Assembly (NCBI GenBank): GCA_964023275.1
Contig: OZ029929.1
Location: 9,746,856-9,810,855, forward strand
Direction: 5' to 3'
Origin: Norana najaformis
Taxonomy: Eukaryota > Annelida > Clitellata > Crassiclitellata > Hormogastridae
Length of the DNA stretch: 64,000 nucleotides
This document shows positions 31,803 to 44,261 of the stretch, piece by piece (within the stretch, counting starts at the first letter, position 1; the number at the start of each line of letters is the position of its first letter). The translations under genes and the position numbers were made by a program. A model generated the notes under the pieces. It did not search any database, was not told the DNA's origin, and saw nothing but the letters and a program-made list of their open reading frames with translations.

Positions 31803-34800
31803 TTAAATTGGTGAAAATTGTGGCATGATCTGAAGGTAATTTTCAGCCATGTTTTCATCTTGAAATGATAGTATCTCAAAGGAGTACAGAAACATGCATA
31901 AACTCTTCAAAACCAAGGATACTTACGCTCAAAACACTTCTTTGCCTTGTTAATTTCAGTTTCCACTACGTAGAGATCTATGACTCTCGTTACCATATCA
32001 GGAAGCAAAGCATTGAAGAGCTTTTCAATCCTATCCTTTAGCTCTTTATTGTTGATCACTTCACACAGGTATGCCAGCTCACCGACAGTTTTGCAATATA
32101 TGTAGAGAACAATGCTTGAGCCTTTCCTGGCTGCTATGATCCTTAACTGCAGTTTTTGCAGCAAAAGATTTCTACGGTTTTCAGGCACATTTTGAAGCAG
32201 GCTTGCTATTTCCCTTTCAATTTGCGATTCTTCCTCACCTGACTGTTCTCCATCTAAATTTGCATGAACCTGTACAATAGCTAAAATAAAAATAACAAAA
32301 TATTCAGCATAAGTTTGGATTTGACAAAAGTTTTGCACAAAATCTTCTCTCCCAGAGAGATATGTTAAAATTTGACTGGTTGTATGATTCTTTAATTTAT
32401 TCACAAAGAACTCGTGACGTCGCTTCACCTAAAAAATATATCCATGGTGCATCAACACGAAGCAAAAGCTGACCGTTTAACCCACTATATGTATTTAGTA
32501 ACTTCTATTGCGCCAGTATCTAATGCACAAGCATCAACCAATGGCACAAATATATATATATGACAGTATGCAATGTATGGTTACTATATTCTTTATCCAA
32601 GTTTTCTACAGTATAGTAATAGTGATTGTAATAGCAGTGGCAATAGCACCTAGAGCGGTCGGTCTCTAGCAAGCGAGTGTCTTGTGAGTGAATGTCTGGT
32701 GTCTTTTGAGTACCTGCTCCTTTCGTGGCTCTGCCGAGGTAGGCATGGCCTGTACTAGCCAACAGTTAAATACTAATACTTTAATAAAAACGTATTTATT
32801 TGATTCTTAAAGGATGTTAAGAATAGCCTCCCTATACTGTTCCACAGCTTTAGAACCCTGTATGATAATCGCAGATATACAAAGAGATTAAGAAGGGATC
32901 TTTGATTTTTGACCCATTTTTAAGACAAACTGAAAACTGATACCGTACTTAACATTAAATGGTTGTATCACATTTCTAAAGCAAATCTAAAAATAACAGA
33001 TTTGCCTACCTCCCTTGCTGTCCAAAATGTCTGCAATATGGTCTTGAATTGATGCGCGAAGACAATCGATTGTTATAATATAGGCGGTCAGACTGCAGCG
33101 TCTTAAGATATTTAGTAGTTCCTCATTCTTTTCATAAGTTGTTGGTTTACTTTCAATAAATTCCTTCTGCCTTTGATTGATGACTTTTTTGGAAAATAGT
33201 AAGGTGAGCAGAGCACAAATTTCAAGAAGATCAATCCAGTTTTCTTGATTATCTTTTAATATCTCAATTTCGTTTTCTGTCAGAGGCCATTCAAGAGCAA
33301 ACTCTGTTCTGTGCTCTAGCATAAACACAAACAAACTCTATTTTATTACCTGACATAAAACACACATGACAACGTAATGCGCGTCATAATATACTATTTG
33401 AAGGAGACCACAATTAATGTTTGAATGAATGAATGATTGAATGATTGAATGAATGAGTGAGTGAACGAATGAAACTCAGTACTATCACATGACAAGTTTT
33501 TAGTTTCCTAAAATGCTGTGTAACCTAAACAAAAGTTTCATTATCTTTGCATAAAATGGGCAAGAAGACATTGTCCAGTAATGCCTGGTAAGTTCTTTGC
33601 ACACAATGGCAATTTGACTCCATCACCAACCAACTTGACAACAATGCTAGAGAGAACGGTTCTTTAAGTTAGCCCTGAGAGGCAGCTATGGGTATGAAGT
33701 TTTAGTGTCTTCATTTTTTCAGCCTCAGCATATGACAGCAGGTGACCAGTCCTCTCCCTCACCGCCTTACAATCTTCCCGTCAACAGTGTACAGTCAGTG
33801 TCCTCATTATAGCTGAGTTGGCTTGGGGGCGTAAGTGTAGCAGAAATTTTGAAACAAATTTCTGCTGTGACAGAAATTTGAACGTTCGACCTCTTGGTTG
33901 AGAGTCCAGTAGACTAAACATCTGACTATCGCAAACCAGAGTTATTGATTATTAAAGACATATTTTCTTATGCACTGCGCCTGTGTCCATAACTTTGTCA
34001 ATTTCCAATTAAAATGAAATGAGTACCTCTGCCAAGTTCCACTATGGGAGATGGAAGACTTAACAAAATCAACACCAATTATTAGGAACTGGGAAAGAAG
34101 AACTGGCAGTTCTAGACAACATCACAGACAAAGGCACGAACTGAGGACACTTGACGAGTAATATTTGAGATGCTTGGGTCTGATCAAAGCCCAATTACAG
34201 AGGTCAGAGATGAGTTATTCCAAAAACTAGTGATTTTAATTAATCTACTGCAGAATCAGCTCTGCAGAATTTCAACTGCTAACAGCTATTTTCAGGTATT
34301 AGAAATCACTATGACAGAAATAGCGAAAGCTGACAGACCTCCATTTCCTCGCACCCAGTTGACCAGATGCATCTGCCGAGTTTCAATTAGTGCTCTGATC
34401 AGATCTTGATGGATATTTTTTTCAAAAATGAGTTCAAGAAGTCTGCTATTCTTTTCAAAGGTCGTTGCTTTACTCTTGACCTCTGCAATTTCAAATGCTG
34501 TTAGACTATAACGCAGCTTGTCTAGAAGTCCAAATTCTGATTCCATTCGTTCTATAAGTAAGTCTCTTTGGTTCTCCATGTTCTCTTTGTCACTTTGTTC
34601 ATCTGAGATAATTGAAAGAGCACAGAGAAGATCACTTCACAAACAGATTAACTCTATGTCCAGTGGCCTTATCTATCGCAGATGCCTGACACAAAACTGA
34701 ATTGTTTTAAATATGATGACTCAATTGAAAGAATCCTGTAAATCCCATTCTATTCACTGGCTATACGTGATTCCATCTAAGTACCAAACCTCTTTCAACA

Positions 34801-35149
34801 AGAACAATGTTCACCTTACCTTACCTTACACCCTATCTGCATTCCATCAAATGCTGAAAAACGTCTTACCCAATGGTGTTAGTGGGTTAGAAATGTTACT
34901 GAAGAGCTCCTTTTATATGGTGCAATGAATGTCTAAGGTACTATAGAAGTTACTAATTAATAATAAAAATGACAAGATTCACATGGTAACGCCAACCTTA
35001 AGTGAATTCACAACAGGTAAATTATCACTGATGGAACAGTATAAACAGAAATTATCTTTCCAACCTGGAGCAGGATAAACTCCCTGAGCTGGTTGAGCAG
35101 CGCCATCTGGGCCAATGCCTAGCATTTCTGGTGCACCTCCTGTTGTCAT
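31803..35149 (-). CDS. double-CARD protein with a C-terminal unknown domain, five exons
   Basis: Exons on the minus strand, in order: 35065-35149, 34339-34602, 33010-33315, 31927-32280, 31803-31858. All introns are GT-AG and phase 1, and together they give 354 aa with no stop. Exon 1 is a Gly/Pro-rich leader (MTTGGAPEMLGIGPDG). Exon 2 encodes CARD 1 (~residues 38-115: LIERMESEFGLLDKLRYSL, TTFEKNSRLLELI). Exon 3 encodes CARD 2 (~118-216: TYEKNEELLNILRRCSLTAY). Exon 4 (~219-336) encodes a mostly helical domain with KGSSIVLYIYCKTVGELAYL that I cannot name. The exon-4 donor is strong (GTAAGTAT); exon 5 follows a 68-base intron and is the least certain part, since reading through exon 4 also ends within five codons. 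CARDs act by homotypic binding in apoptosis or innate immune signalling. The partner is unknown. Confidence 0.75.
32490..32560 (-). repeat. LINE 3' tip in an intron of the CARD gene
   Basis: Inverted copy of the 18110-18610 family end (AGTAACTTCTATTGCGCCAG, GCATCAACCAATGG). Confidence 0.55.
33421..33475. repeat. GAAT-type microsatellite
   Basis: Imperfect TGAATGAATGAT units, within an intron of the CARD gene. Confidence 0.8.
33860..33950 (-). mobile_element. tRNA-derived SINE-like fragment
   Basis: The minus strand reads CTGGACTCTCAACCAAGAGG followed by GTCGAACGTTCAAATT, resembling the anticodon arm and a decayed B box of a tRNA-derived SINE. It lies in an intron of the CARD gene. Confidence 0.35.
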
Positions 35150-36129
35150 CTCTAAACCACAAAACCACTGTTAATCAAGTTAATTCCATTAAATTTTAAT
35201 TACTTTATATAAGTAAGCAAACATTAATTAACATTCTCAATTGTATGGATACATACATGTTGACTTGTACATCTTATTTCAGAGGGTGTGGGGTAATGCC
35301 AAATGCTGACAGATTGAACAAGGAGGGGTCCAAAGTAGATCATTTTGTGGACATCATATATGGATGACCCCTGGTCACTGTTCTATGGGAAGCCAACTGA
35401 ATGATTTCTGGATTGGGGATGTTTGTTCACACTGTGGAGCTTTTCTGTTAGCTCTGGCATAATTTTTTAAGCCCTGTGAAGTTTCAATAACTTATTTATT
35501 GCTACCAACTACAACATGAGTACTTTACGTACTGTCCGTTATAATGGACGTCGGGCACTAGCCCAGTGATAACCATAACTTAGGTTACTGTCACAAAGTC
35601 AATCCTGCATTAATGCAGATGGTTTAAGACCAGGGCATTAACATTAGTATAAACGTTTTAAAAGAAAATAAGTCTCAAGCCTACTTGCTCCAAAAAATTT
35701 GGCACTGCACATGCCACAAGCCCAAATGTTTTCATCAAGTAAACAAACTGGGGACTCTAAACACGGAATGGGAATGGTGGGAAAGAAAGCAAAAGGAAGC
35801 TAGAAAGGTGGTGAAAGTTATTGGTCACCTCGATAAAAGCGACAATTTCACGTGCGTTGTTATTAGCGAAGGACATCTGGGCAGAATTTTAAAACGAATA
35901 TGGCGGCTGATCCTGCGGATACGCAATCGCCATGTTTTCGATATTTGTAAGTTCGTAATCGTAATCATAAACTCGAGATTTCTACAGCACCCAAAGAAAG
36001 TTCGGTTTCCAAGTTGGAAGTATAGCTGCATTAAAATTTACATAACTGGCTGAGAATGCGCAAATTTTTGCTCCCCAATAATATCTTATTCACAGATTAC
36101 GTTTATTGTGTAAAACTTGACCGCATTCC
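35150..36129. other. 5' flank of the double-CARD gene inside the insertion
   Basis: A TTTAG just before the start codon could be an acceptor for a 5' UTR exon. The plus-strand frame at 35685-36053 (122 aa) matches nothing I know and is probably spurious. No promoter is called. Confidence 0.35.
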
Positions 36130-36962
36130 GTTTGTGGTAAGGCATGCCAATTCTACACAAATTCATAATTAAACAAATTTGCATCGTTAAACTTAGTTCA
36201 TTATATATGATGGATTGAAAATTAATTTTAGTATAAATTATAAATTTACAGTAATTTTACAGTTTTGTTACAATAGCCCTGCAAGCATGCCCATGAACAT
36301 TTGATGGGCCCTAAATACAGAGGCCCCACATGGGAATAGTACCATTTTGGCCCCAATGGGCTTGCCGTACCTATGGCAGGGTATATAAAGAATTCACAAC
36401 ACTATGAAAACTATTGTAATATATTATTATAAACTTTGATGCAGAGACTTAATTCTTTCTATACATTTTCATAATTCCAATTGTATAGTTTTAATACAAT
36501 CATATAAGCCTTATTATCTCCATTTTCAGCCATTAGCCTAGACTTATTGCATTATTAAACTTACTTGCTAAAATATTTATTTATATAAATTTCTTTATAA
36601 AAAAGATTCTCAACACAAACTTGCAGTTCATTCATGCTTTTCCACCGTACAAAACTGCTTCCTGCCACTCATGACGTCTCTGGTTAAAATTAGATATATA
36701 GCATAGAAATCTGGATGTATGCTGTATCTAGTGTTATTACGTCTATGGTTGCGTGGTGACCTCCGGCTAGTGATCAACACTCTCGGACTACAAATGACGG
36801 ATGTCAATGTTTGTGCAGAAAAGTGTGATCTTTACAAAATCGTAGAAAATCGCCCGATAGTTTGCGGAAGGCAGGAATAGGCGCATTCGAATAATCATGT
36901 CGGGATCTATCATCAGGTGTAATATCCAATTAGGTAGTGGTAAGTAAATCCAAACTCGTACC
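36130..36962 (-). repeat. long inverted repeat, right end
   Basis: Reverse complement of 25244-26094 with scattered differences; the outer end reads AACTCGTACC. Confidence 0.85.
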
Positions 36963-37330
36963 CATCTGACAATGAAAACCTGTTTGGTGCATCGAGCGCG
37001 GAAGATGAAGTGACTTTGGCTGAAGAATATTCTGACATCGACATTGAGTTTACAGATGGCTTCCGATACATGTTATCGCAGCAACGTGAAATTGGGTCAG
37101 ACGTATCCGATGCTGATGATTCGGGCGAGATAGACTGGACTGAATATGTATCAGATTTTCCATTTTCACTCCTAACTGTTCCATTTACAGGTGTCTGTGG
37201 CAGACCAACCCATGGTGCACCATTTTTTACTTTTTCTCACTGTTTTTACATAACAATTTTTTTATGTGCTAGCTGAACAGACCAATCTGTATGCTGACCA
37301 GGTGAACAGCAGACAGGTAAACCCATGCAT
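36963..37330 (+). mobile_element. piggyBac N-terminal coding piece, right of the insertion
   Basis: Plus strand: an acidic stretch (PSDNENLFGASSAEDE), then EIDWTEYV, VPFTGVCG and, after a frame change, AEQTNLYADQ. These fit the order of piggyBac transposases (the FTG..G region followed by ETN.YA.Q). It is in the same orientation as 24890-25243 and would follow it directly without the insertion. The catalytic core and 3' end are not visible. Confidence 0.65.
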
Positions 37331-38639
37331 GTGTCAATTATAACTATAATTTTCACATGGGTGGGTAGACTTGGGTAATCATAATGCTTCCGGTTTGGAA
37401 ATAAAATGGTGGAGGTACATTTTCTGGTGGGGAATAACGTTGCCATTTTAATTGCCTTTGTTTTCTGGAAAGAAACTTCCCCAAAAGCCCAAGCAGATTT
37501 GGCAGATTCCAGAAGAAGGTCTAGCACAAAGCACTGACACTTCAGACGGGAACTTGCCACATAATTAAACAGAAGTTTCAAATGTGCTCGGCAACTGACA
37601 TCGTGGGCATATTCCTCATCCATACTGGCCGGCAATGAGAGAGGTCACATCTTGGTCAAGCTTATGGGTTGCTGCCATAATTGCGCCTTATTTTCAGAGA
37701 ATAAGATCACTACTCTCAAAGGGCTTCCCTAAAAAGATTCAGTATGAATGAAAAGCATGCAAAGTTGCTTTGTGCAGATTTGGATGCGTTCACATTTACC
37801 ACGAGCAAAATCAGATAGTGGTTCCAAGAACCAGTGCTGAGTAAATAAGTAAGTGCCTGTGGGTTATAAAGAAGGTAAGCACTATAGCACATCAAAATAA
37901 CTATTCAAATTTTCATTCTAAATTTTCTCCTAGAACTGTTCTGTCCAGTCTGTTGAGAAAGAGGAGTCGATCCAGGAGGCTTCAGCCATCTTCATGATGA
38001 CCATCCACTGTCGATCCAGCACACTCAAGCATTTCTCAAATTGGCTATTTTCAGAGCCACGAAATATTTGAAAAGGAAACCTCTGTCTGTTCGCCGCTCT
38101 GTGTGACTGGCTTGTTGTAATGTTTCTGTGTTTTCGCTGTTGTGCTTCTGGTGATTTTTATGTTGTGGTTGTATTGCTGTGCATGTCTTTGGGAGATGTT
38201 GGGGTGGGTAGGGAACCGACATTTTTTTATTTCAAAACTGGAGAAAAGGGTTGGAAGAGGAAATAAAATGCTAAAGAATGTTAATCTCAAGTATGTATGT
38301 GAAAAAATGAAGAAGATGTGATAAGTTAAAAAATTTCTTACTTCTCTGGATTATTTCTCTGGATTTTTCTTATATTTCCATCAATTTTCGCGACCAATGT
38401 CTGCATACTAAAAATATTGCATCTTTTTAATTAACGAAAATATTTTAAAATTTTTGGGGGTTTTGTCTGATAATAATTTCTGCACAGTTTTAGTGCTGAC
38501 ACCACATATGTTGTCACTGAAATTTTTTTCTATAGGTGCTTGAACATGAAAAAAGTTAAAAGAAGTCTAGAACTGACTGAGATATCACAAGTTGAAAACT
38601 TTAATTAATATGGCGTTTTACGGTTAAATAACTCTCTCG
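37331..38639. other. intergenic, nothing firm
   Basis: A minus-strand frame at 37246-37635 (129 aa) overlaps the piggyBac piece and matches no family I recognise. The rest is AT-rich and featureless. Confidence 0.35.
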
Positions 38640-40170
38640 TCAGTTTTGGGATAAATATAACGTTTCTTGCATGTTTTTCTGGGTGGAAATCTAACGCTAA
38701 GGAGGTATAGGTTATTAAGAACACAACATTCATCCAGTTGCAAGACTAGAAGAGTCCCTGGTGGCACGCTCACACACACACGGAAAGCCCTACCACCAGA
38801 TTCCCAACTAGAGGTGAAAGATGACAATACAGGGCCCATAATCAAGTCAATACCCAGAAGGTAAGTCAACATAGTCAGAGAAACAGCCTTACGATTAGTT
38901 AAGCCGGCTGAAACGGTACGTCTAAAGCTGAGACCAAAATGACATAGGAGACCGAGCAGAAATAATAGATGTCGGAAGAGAAATCCAAGATTTTGGAGAC
39001 GCAAGCGGAAAACTCGTTCACCAAGAAGAGCAAATAAGTCTGGGAATAAACATTAATTCCAAGTACTATGACTGGCTACAATTCAGTGTTTCATATACTT
39101 TTAGACCCAATTCAAAATATCTTGTCCTAAATGGAAAGCCAGTGCAATGATTTAAACACGATGGTTTTACGCTCTTGACTAGGTGTATTAGTTATGTCTC
39201 TAGTCAATGAGCTCTGAACACTCTGGAGTTTCTACTCGTTTGACTTTGCGATACCTGTACAAAGTGAGTTAAAATAATGGAGCCGACTGAAATCCAATGC
39301 ATTCTCTCCAGAGATATGCTTGAAGACACTGGGACATAACACCTAACTGTGCGTATGTTGCGAATATGCATATACGAAGACTCACAAATACCACTTACAT
39401 AGTCAGTGAGAGATATAGTAGATTTAAAAACAATATCCAAATTAAGAGCAGAATCAGCCAATTCAACAAGTGAGCCACCTAATTTTGTAGATTTGAACCA
39501 TTCAAACTTTCTGAGCTGCTGTGGAGTGCCTAATAGCATAAATTAGTATTAAATGGGTTGAAGACTTTATTAGCCGCCATTCAAGGCTGCACTTTCTCAG
39601 AAACAGTACTCCTGTACAAATGAATGACAAAGCAAACTTTCTAATGAAATGTAAATTTGAGTATCATTCGCATGGAATTGACATATCAACGAATGATTAC
39701 TAAGCACCTTACCTAGAGGTGTGAAGTTTAATGAAAAGCAAAGTGGACCAAGCACCAAACCCTGCGGGACACCACCTGTTAACGCAGCACTGAACAAATA
39801 ATTGCCACTTAATTATATGGAGTGCGAGTTTAGAGATACCGAATGTAGCAAATCAAATCATGACAGGACCAGAAATCCCAAACCAATGCTGGAGGTGAAG
39901 CAAAAACAAGATCATGATCAACATTATAAAAGCAGCAAACAATTAAGAAAGAACAAGCGTTGTGGCCCTGCCGTTGTCCAATGAGTGCATGATGTCATTA
40001 TGAAAGCAAGGAGGGCAGCTTCTGTTGAATGAAACTTACCGTAAGCAGACTGAAAAGGAGAGATTAGTGATTTGAAAGATAGATGAGTTTCCATACGATT
40101 AACAATAACCTGTTCAAGAATTTCAGATACAAAATTCAAAGTTGAGATAAGCTTGCACTTAAGCATATAT
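38640..40170 (-). mobile_element. degenerate CR1-like LINE
   Basis: On the minus strand an upstream reverse-transcriptase part (ISTLNFVSEILEQVI, PFQSAYGKFHSTEAALL at ~40040-40165) leads to GGVPQGLVLGPLCFSL and the decayed catalytic box HANDTQIYISL (~39670-39780). A C-terminal part (39204-39539) and a 3' region (38640-38870) follow; the last is related to 43066-43250 and 8036-8677. Many breaks and YADD decayed to HAND show an old, dead copy. Confidence 0.75.
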
Positions 40171-40439
40171 GCTTAAGTGTAAGACTTTGACTGACCGTAA
40201 AAAATTCTTCTACGTTGGTCTGAACATCAAAAACATTCTTCTGTTACTTTCAAAACCATTCAAGCGGCCGGTTGCAGTCTTTCTCCAGCAACGTCTTGAA
40301 CTTTAATTGGCATCGAATAAACCTCACTGCCGCTGATCTCTGAAATTTAATTGCCAATTAAGTTTCTTTTATTGTAATTACATTCATCACATGCTAAATA
40401 AACAGAAGATATTGTTATCCTGGTCAAGTTAGCTACATC
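40171..40439. other. short intergenic gap between opposed LINEs
   Basis: Nothing recognised. Confidence 0.35.
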
Positions 40440-41905
40440 GGTAAATGTGTACGCCAAGGAGCCTCTAAGCGTGAAGATCCCCGGTTCTTCTCCCGATCGT
40501 GGCGTATTTCAGAGATTTAAATCTCAGGGCACGGTCCATGCACGGGGACCTTCAACCTGGTTTGGTTTTGCTGACACTGCTCTCTTCCGGATTCAGTCTT
40601 ATCTCTCCTTTCCTTCCTTATCCGTTAAAACTTCGGAAGCCTCTTCTCAATCATGCCCTCTCATTTGTGGAGTCCACAAGGCTCCGTTCTTGGACCTCTT
40701 CTGTTTATCCTCTACACTAACCCACTCAGTTCACTCTTTAAAGCATCCTCAGTTGACCGTCACCTCTATGCTGCTGACACCCAACTATTCATCTCTTTCT
40801 TTCCGAATTCTTTCAACGATTCTATAGACCATCTTCTTCGTGTGGTTAAACAAATCTACTCCTGGATGTCATCTAATCTCTTATGCCTGAACCTATCTAA
40901 AATGAATTCATACTTATTGACCTACGCGACCAGCTCAAAAAAAAATTCCTGACCCCTCTATATCCCTCAGCCTGGACTCTGCCTCCACCCTCATCTTTAA
41001 TACCAACCAACTCTTCTGTCGACAATTTAGGTATAATATTCGACCAAAACCTCACTTTTTCTGATCATATCACCCATCTTTCACACTCTTGCATTATGCA
41101 TATCCATGACCTTCGGAGAATCCGTCCTATGCTTTTCTTCAAAACTGCATCTACCATTTGCACATCCATAGTCCATGCAAAACTACACTAATGCAATTCA
41201 CTTTTCCTCAATATAGATACCACTCAAATAAATCGCATTCAAGCCATCCATAATGCTCTTGCTCGTGCTGTCACCAAAACTCCCAAACACTATCACATTA
41301 CTCCTGTTCTCAAATCACTTCACTGGCTTAAAATACCTGAACGAATAGAGTACGAAGTCTTATCCCTTACCTATAACATACCAATCCTCCCAACCCTCCT
41401 ATCTTCGTCAGTTATTCACAAACCAACCACTCCGTTCAACCCGGTATACTCGTCTGTCCTAACAATCCTTCGCCCTCAGTCACCTCATCCTTAAAATTTG
41501 GAAATCGTTCCATAGTGATCGCTGTCCCACCACTCTGGAAAAAATAACCGCTAGCATTACGACAATTATCTGTTCCATCATATGAACTCACCAGCAGTTC
41601 ACCCTTTGCAATTTCTGCGCTGGTCTTTCACTCAAAACTGTAAACATTTCTTTTCCCAAATTCGTAGCCTGATTCTTCCTCTTTCCTTTATCTCTCTTCT
41701 CGCTTCAATTTCAAGCACCATCCACCGTAGCCGTCCGACTCTCTGACTGCCTGACTCCTGGATCTTGACCTGAAAGCGAACCCTTTTGCCTATCAATTTT
41801 GTCTTGACTCACCGCCTGTGAATATCCTGGTTCCCGCGACTTGGCTTTCGTTGGGCGCTGCAGAAATCTCGAGATTACGGTTACAATTATGATTATCCGA
41901 AACTC
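40440..41905 (+). mobile_element. degenerate CR1/L2-like LINE with 3' UTR
   Basis: Plus strand: [20 protein letters not shown] and the altered catalytic box [11 protein letters not shown] (~40755-40800), then [13 protein letters not shown], a decayed C-terminal region, and from ~41690 the R2-family 3' UTR shared with 24290-24500, ending in a GATTACGGTTACAATTA-type tail. Many breaks are present and the endonuclease is missing. Confidence 0.8.
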
Positions 41906-42070
41906 ACCGTGCGAACAGTGTTGCTAGAGGCGCGAATTGACGAGTGCAGTGGTCACAACCATTGACCGCTAGAAGTTAGTAGTATTTCAGCAATATTTCA
42001 TACATATAAGGACGACCTGAATATATAAGATTAATGCGAAAACGGATATAAGAAGTGTTTGCAATATTTT
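41906..42070 (+). repeat. dispersed repeat family R1, partial copy 3
   Basis: Shares GTGCGAACAGTG-like and TTGACCGCTAGAAGTTAGTAGTATT wording with 3895-4240 and 9560-9800, more diverged. Confidence 0.45.
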
Positions 42071-42145
42071 ATGATTAGATAACTACGGAAAACCAATGCA
42101 TTGGGAATTTCCTGCAGGAATGGCTCCATTATTATATATTTAACT

Positions 42146-42268
42146 TGGCCAGGAACCGAACCCTTTCTGCCTATCGATTTTGTTTTGACTGAGTGCCCGT
42201 GTATAAGCTGGTTTCCGCGACATTAGCTTTCGTTGGGGGTTCTAGAAATCTCGAGTTTACGATTACTA
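42146..42268 (+). mobile_element. LINE 3' UTR fragment, family R2
   Basis: Third copy of the CTGCCTATCGATTTTG / GCTTTCGTTGGG / AGAAATCTCGAGTTTACGATTA 3' end. Confidence 0.65.
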
Positions 42269-42754
42269 TAAATATCAAATCGACTCATTCATATATAGAT
42301 TTCAAAAACAACCTTTTTCTGTAAATCTTGACAGCATAGAGCCATTTTCGTCAGAATTCAGAATGGCATGACCATCACAGGAGATCCAGCAGTGAATACC
42401 GAAAAGGCGTTTCTCGCAAAGGTCAGACAATTTTCCATTCTTGGTATGGACCGTCTCTATGGAATTCGTTGACCATGGAACTCACCAGTTGCCTACTTTA
42501 TGGAAAAGTGAAATTAGATTTACATGGTTTTTGCGCTAGCCTGTAGGCACATGATTCTGCTTTTTACACCGGACTCTTCAGTTCATTTCTGTTTCATAAT
42601 ACGATTGATGCCGAGTCTAAGTGGAACATCTCACAGTTAGGCGAGTTTCTGTGCTCTGAGAGATTGAATCTAAGCACATCAACTATGAGGAGGGGTAGCA
42701 ATGATGGTTATGCAGAAATAAGAAAGTAATTGTAATTTCATATTTGTATAGCGA
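42269..42754. other. intergenic, nothing recognised
   Basis: No gene or repeat is supported. Confidence 0.35.
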
Positions 42755-43055
42755 AATATGTCTATAGCGTCTCTTAACTGGGCAGGACATATCCTGAGGA
42801 TGGAGGAGAACCGTATTCCAAAGAAAATCTTTAAATACAAACCGGACGGAAAGAGGGCAGTGGAAAGACCGAAAAGAAGATGGATAGACTGCCTTGAAGA
42901 GGATCTGAAAGGTGCCGGAGTTACTATCTATGGGAAAACGGAGGGCAGACGGAGAATGACCCTTGAGGAGATGGCCGGGAAACGAGATTTGTGGAGGGGT
43001 GTCATAGAGAAATCAACGACTGGATCCAGTCCAGAGATGATTACATGACATGACA
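42755..43055 (+). mobile_element. RTE-like LINE C-terminal fragment with CATGA tail
   Basis: The open plus-strand frame SLNWAGHILRMEENRIPKKI, GKRAVERPKRRWIDCLEEDL and AGKRDLWRGVIE is the C terminus of an RTE-like reverse transcriptase. It ends in TTACATGACATGACAT, the same tail unit as the LINE at 14696-17382. Severely 5'-truncated. Confidence 0.8.
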
Positions 43056-43065
43056 TAGCGTCTCT

Positions 43066-43260
43066 TCAAAATCAACTCATCAGAGGCGCTCTCGCCGCTA
43101 ACAGTGTTAAATGTCATTAAGAACGGAACATTCGTCCATTAGTAAACATTGCTCAGATGACTAGAAGAGTCACCACTGGCAAGCTCACGCACACATGCAA
43201 AGCCCAACCAACAGGTTCCCAACTAGACTTGAATGATGACAGCAAGTTCGGAGTTTCTGA
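43066..43260 (-). mobile_element. LINE 3' end fragment
   Basis: Related to 8036-8330 and 38640-38870 (GAGTCACCACTGG, CTCACGCACACATGCAAAGCCCA, AACAGGTTCCCA). Confidence 0.6.
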
Positions 43261-44261
43261 AGAACGTAGCGAAAAGGATGAGGAGCGACAATGGGCGATG
43301 TGACCCGCCGCCAATGGCTCACGGTAGTCCCATTTTCCAGCAGTTTCTTATAGATGGAAGACGATGCGGCGAGCGGAAATTAATCGAACCGTCGGATATG
43401 CGCAGGACAGATTTTCGTCGCCCGCGTTTCGGTAGATAGCTGAACCATCCCGTTAGCTGACAGCCGGTGCCGCTCCAAAGACTCTCTTCGCCCTTCTTTA
43501 CCGAATCCGAGATTTCCCGGCGTTGATGGCGTGTGTAGGTCAGTAGGTCTGAGGCTAGACTGTCAAGCTGGAATCCTGTACCCCCAAGGGTGGACCAGTC
43601 CATTCACGGAAGGTCATGATGATATACAACAAAAACGTCCGAAACGCAATTATTCCGTTTTGGAAATGAAAGTTAATTCCACCGCGCCAACTCGGCAAAA
43701 GAAAAAATCGAAATTGCGAAAATTATCAAGGATATGTTACGTGTTGCACTGATGGGGATATCCAAGGCTGATATGACAGGATTGTATGGCTGCCAATTGT
43801 CCCGGATTCGCCTGGACAGTCCCGAAATCGGCCTTGTGCGTCCCTTGTCTGGATTGATCCCAAATTATCCCGGAACTTGGAAAGGCGCGTCTGTACGTGT
43901 CATAAGCATGTTTTGCTTATAATTTATAAACATGGAGACATACATATACATACATACAGATACATATATATGTACACACATATAAACACACACATATATA
44001 TGTGTTTAATGCTGTATGTTTTGTGGTGAGCTGAGAGCAATACATCAGTCCTAATCCTTAAAATATTGGCGCCATCAAACCTCTGATTGGAAGGCGATTC
44101 AGGGGCTCATCTCCGACTTACACTCCTTCTCTTCTTTCGATTCGATCCTTCACCGGAAGTGAATCGAGTAGGTCCAGGATAAAAAAGTAGATCAACTTTC
44201 GGTCACGATCGAAGAAGCTCTAGAGTCCTATGGGAGAGAAAGGTAGGAAGGAACTTTAAGT
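43261..44261. other. intergenic, nothing firm
   Basis: Moderately GC-rich with no recognised gene. A short TA/CA microsatellite lies at ~43940-44000. GGCGCGTCTGTACGTGTCATAAGCATG (43884-43910) recurs diverged at ~45005. Confidence 0.35.

Larger units (their letters stand above)
25244..36962. mobile_element. 11.7-kb long-inverted-repeat insertion carrying a double-CARD gene
   Basis: The ends are inverted repeats of ~840 bp: 25244-26094 and 36130-36962, both starting GGTACGAGTT from outside, with many short blocks identical and scattered differences. The insertion splits a piggyBac coding start. The word CATCTG occurs close outside both ends (25233-25238 and 36963-36968), a possible but imperfect target duplication because five extra bases separate it from the left end. 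Inside, on the minus strand, are a broken transposase-like gene (27760-29462) and an apparently intact double-CARD gene (31803-35149), plus older LINE pieces. That the whole block moved as one unit is inference. Confidence 0.55.

Noticed and set aside
35685-36053. 122-aa plus-strand frame
   Set aside because: No recognisable family; it lies near the inner edge of the long inverted repeat and looks like chance.
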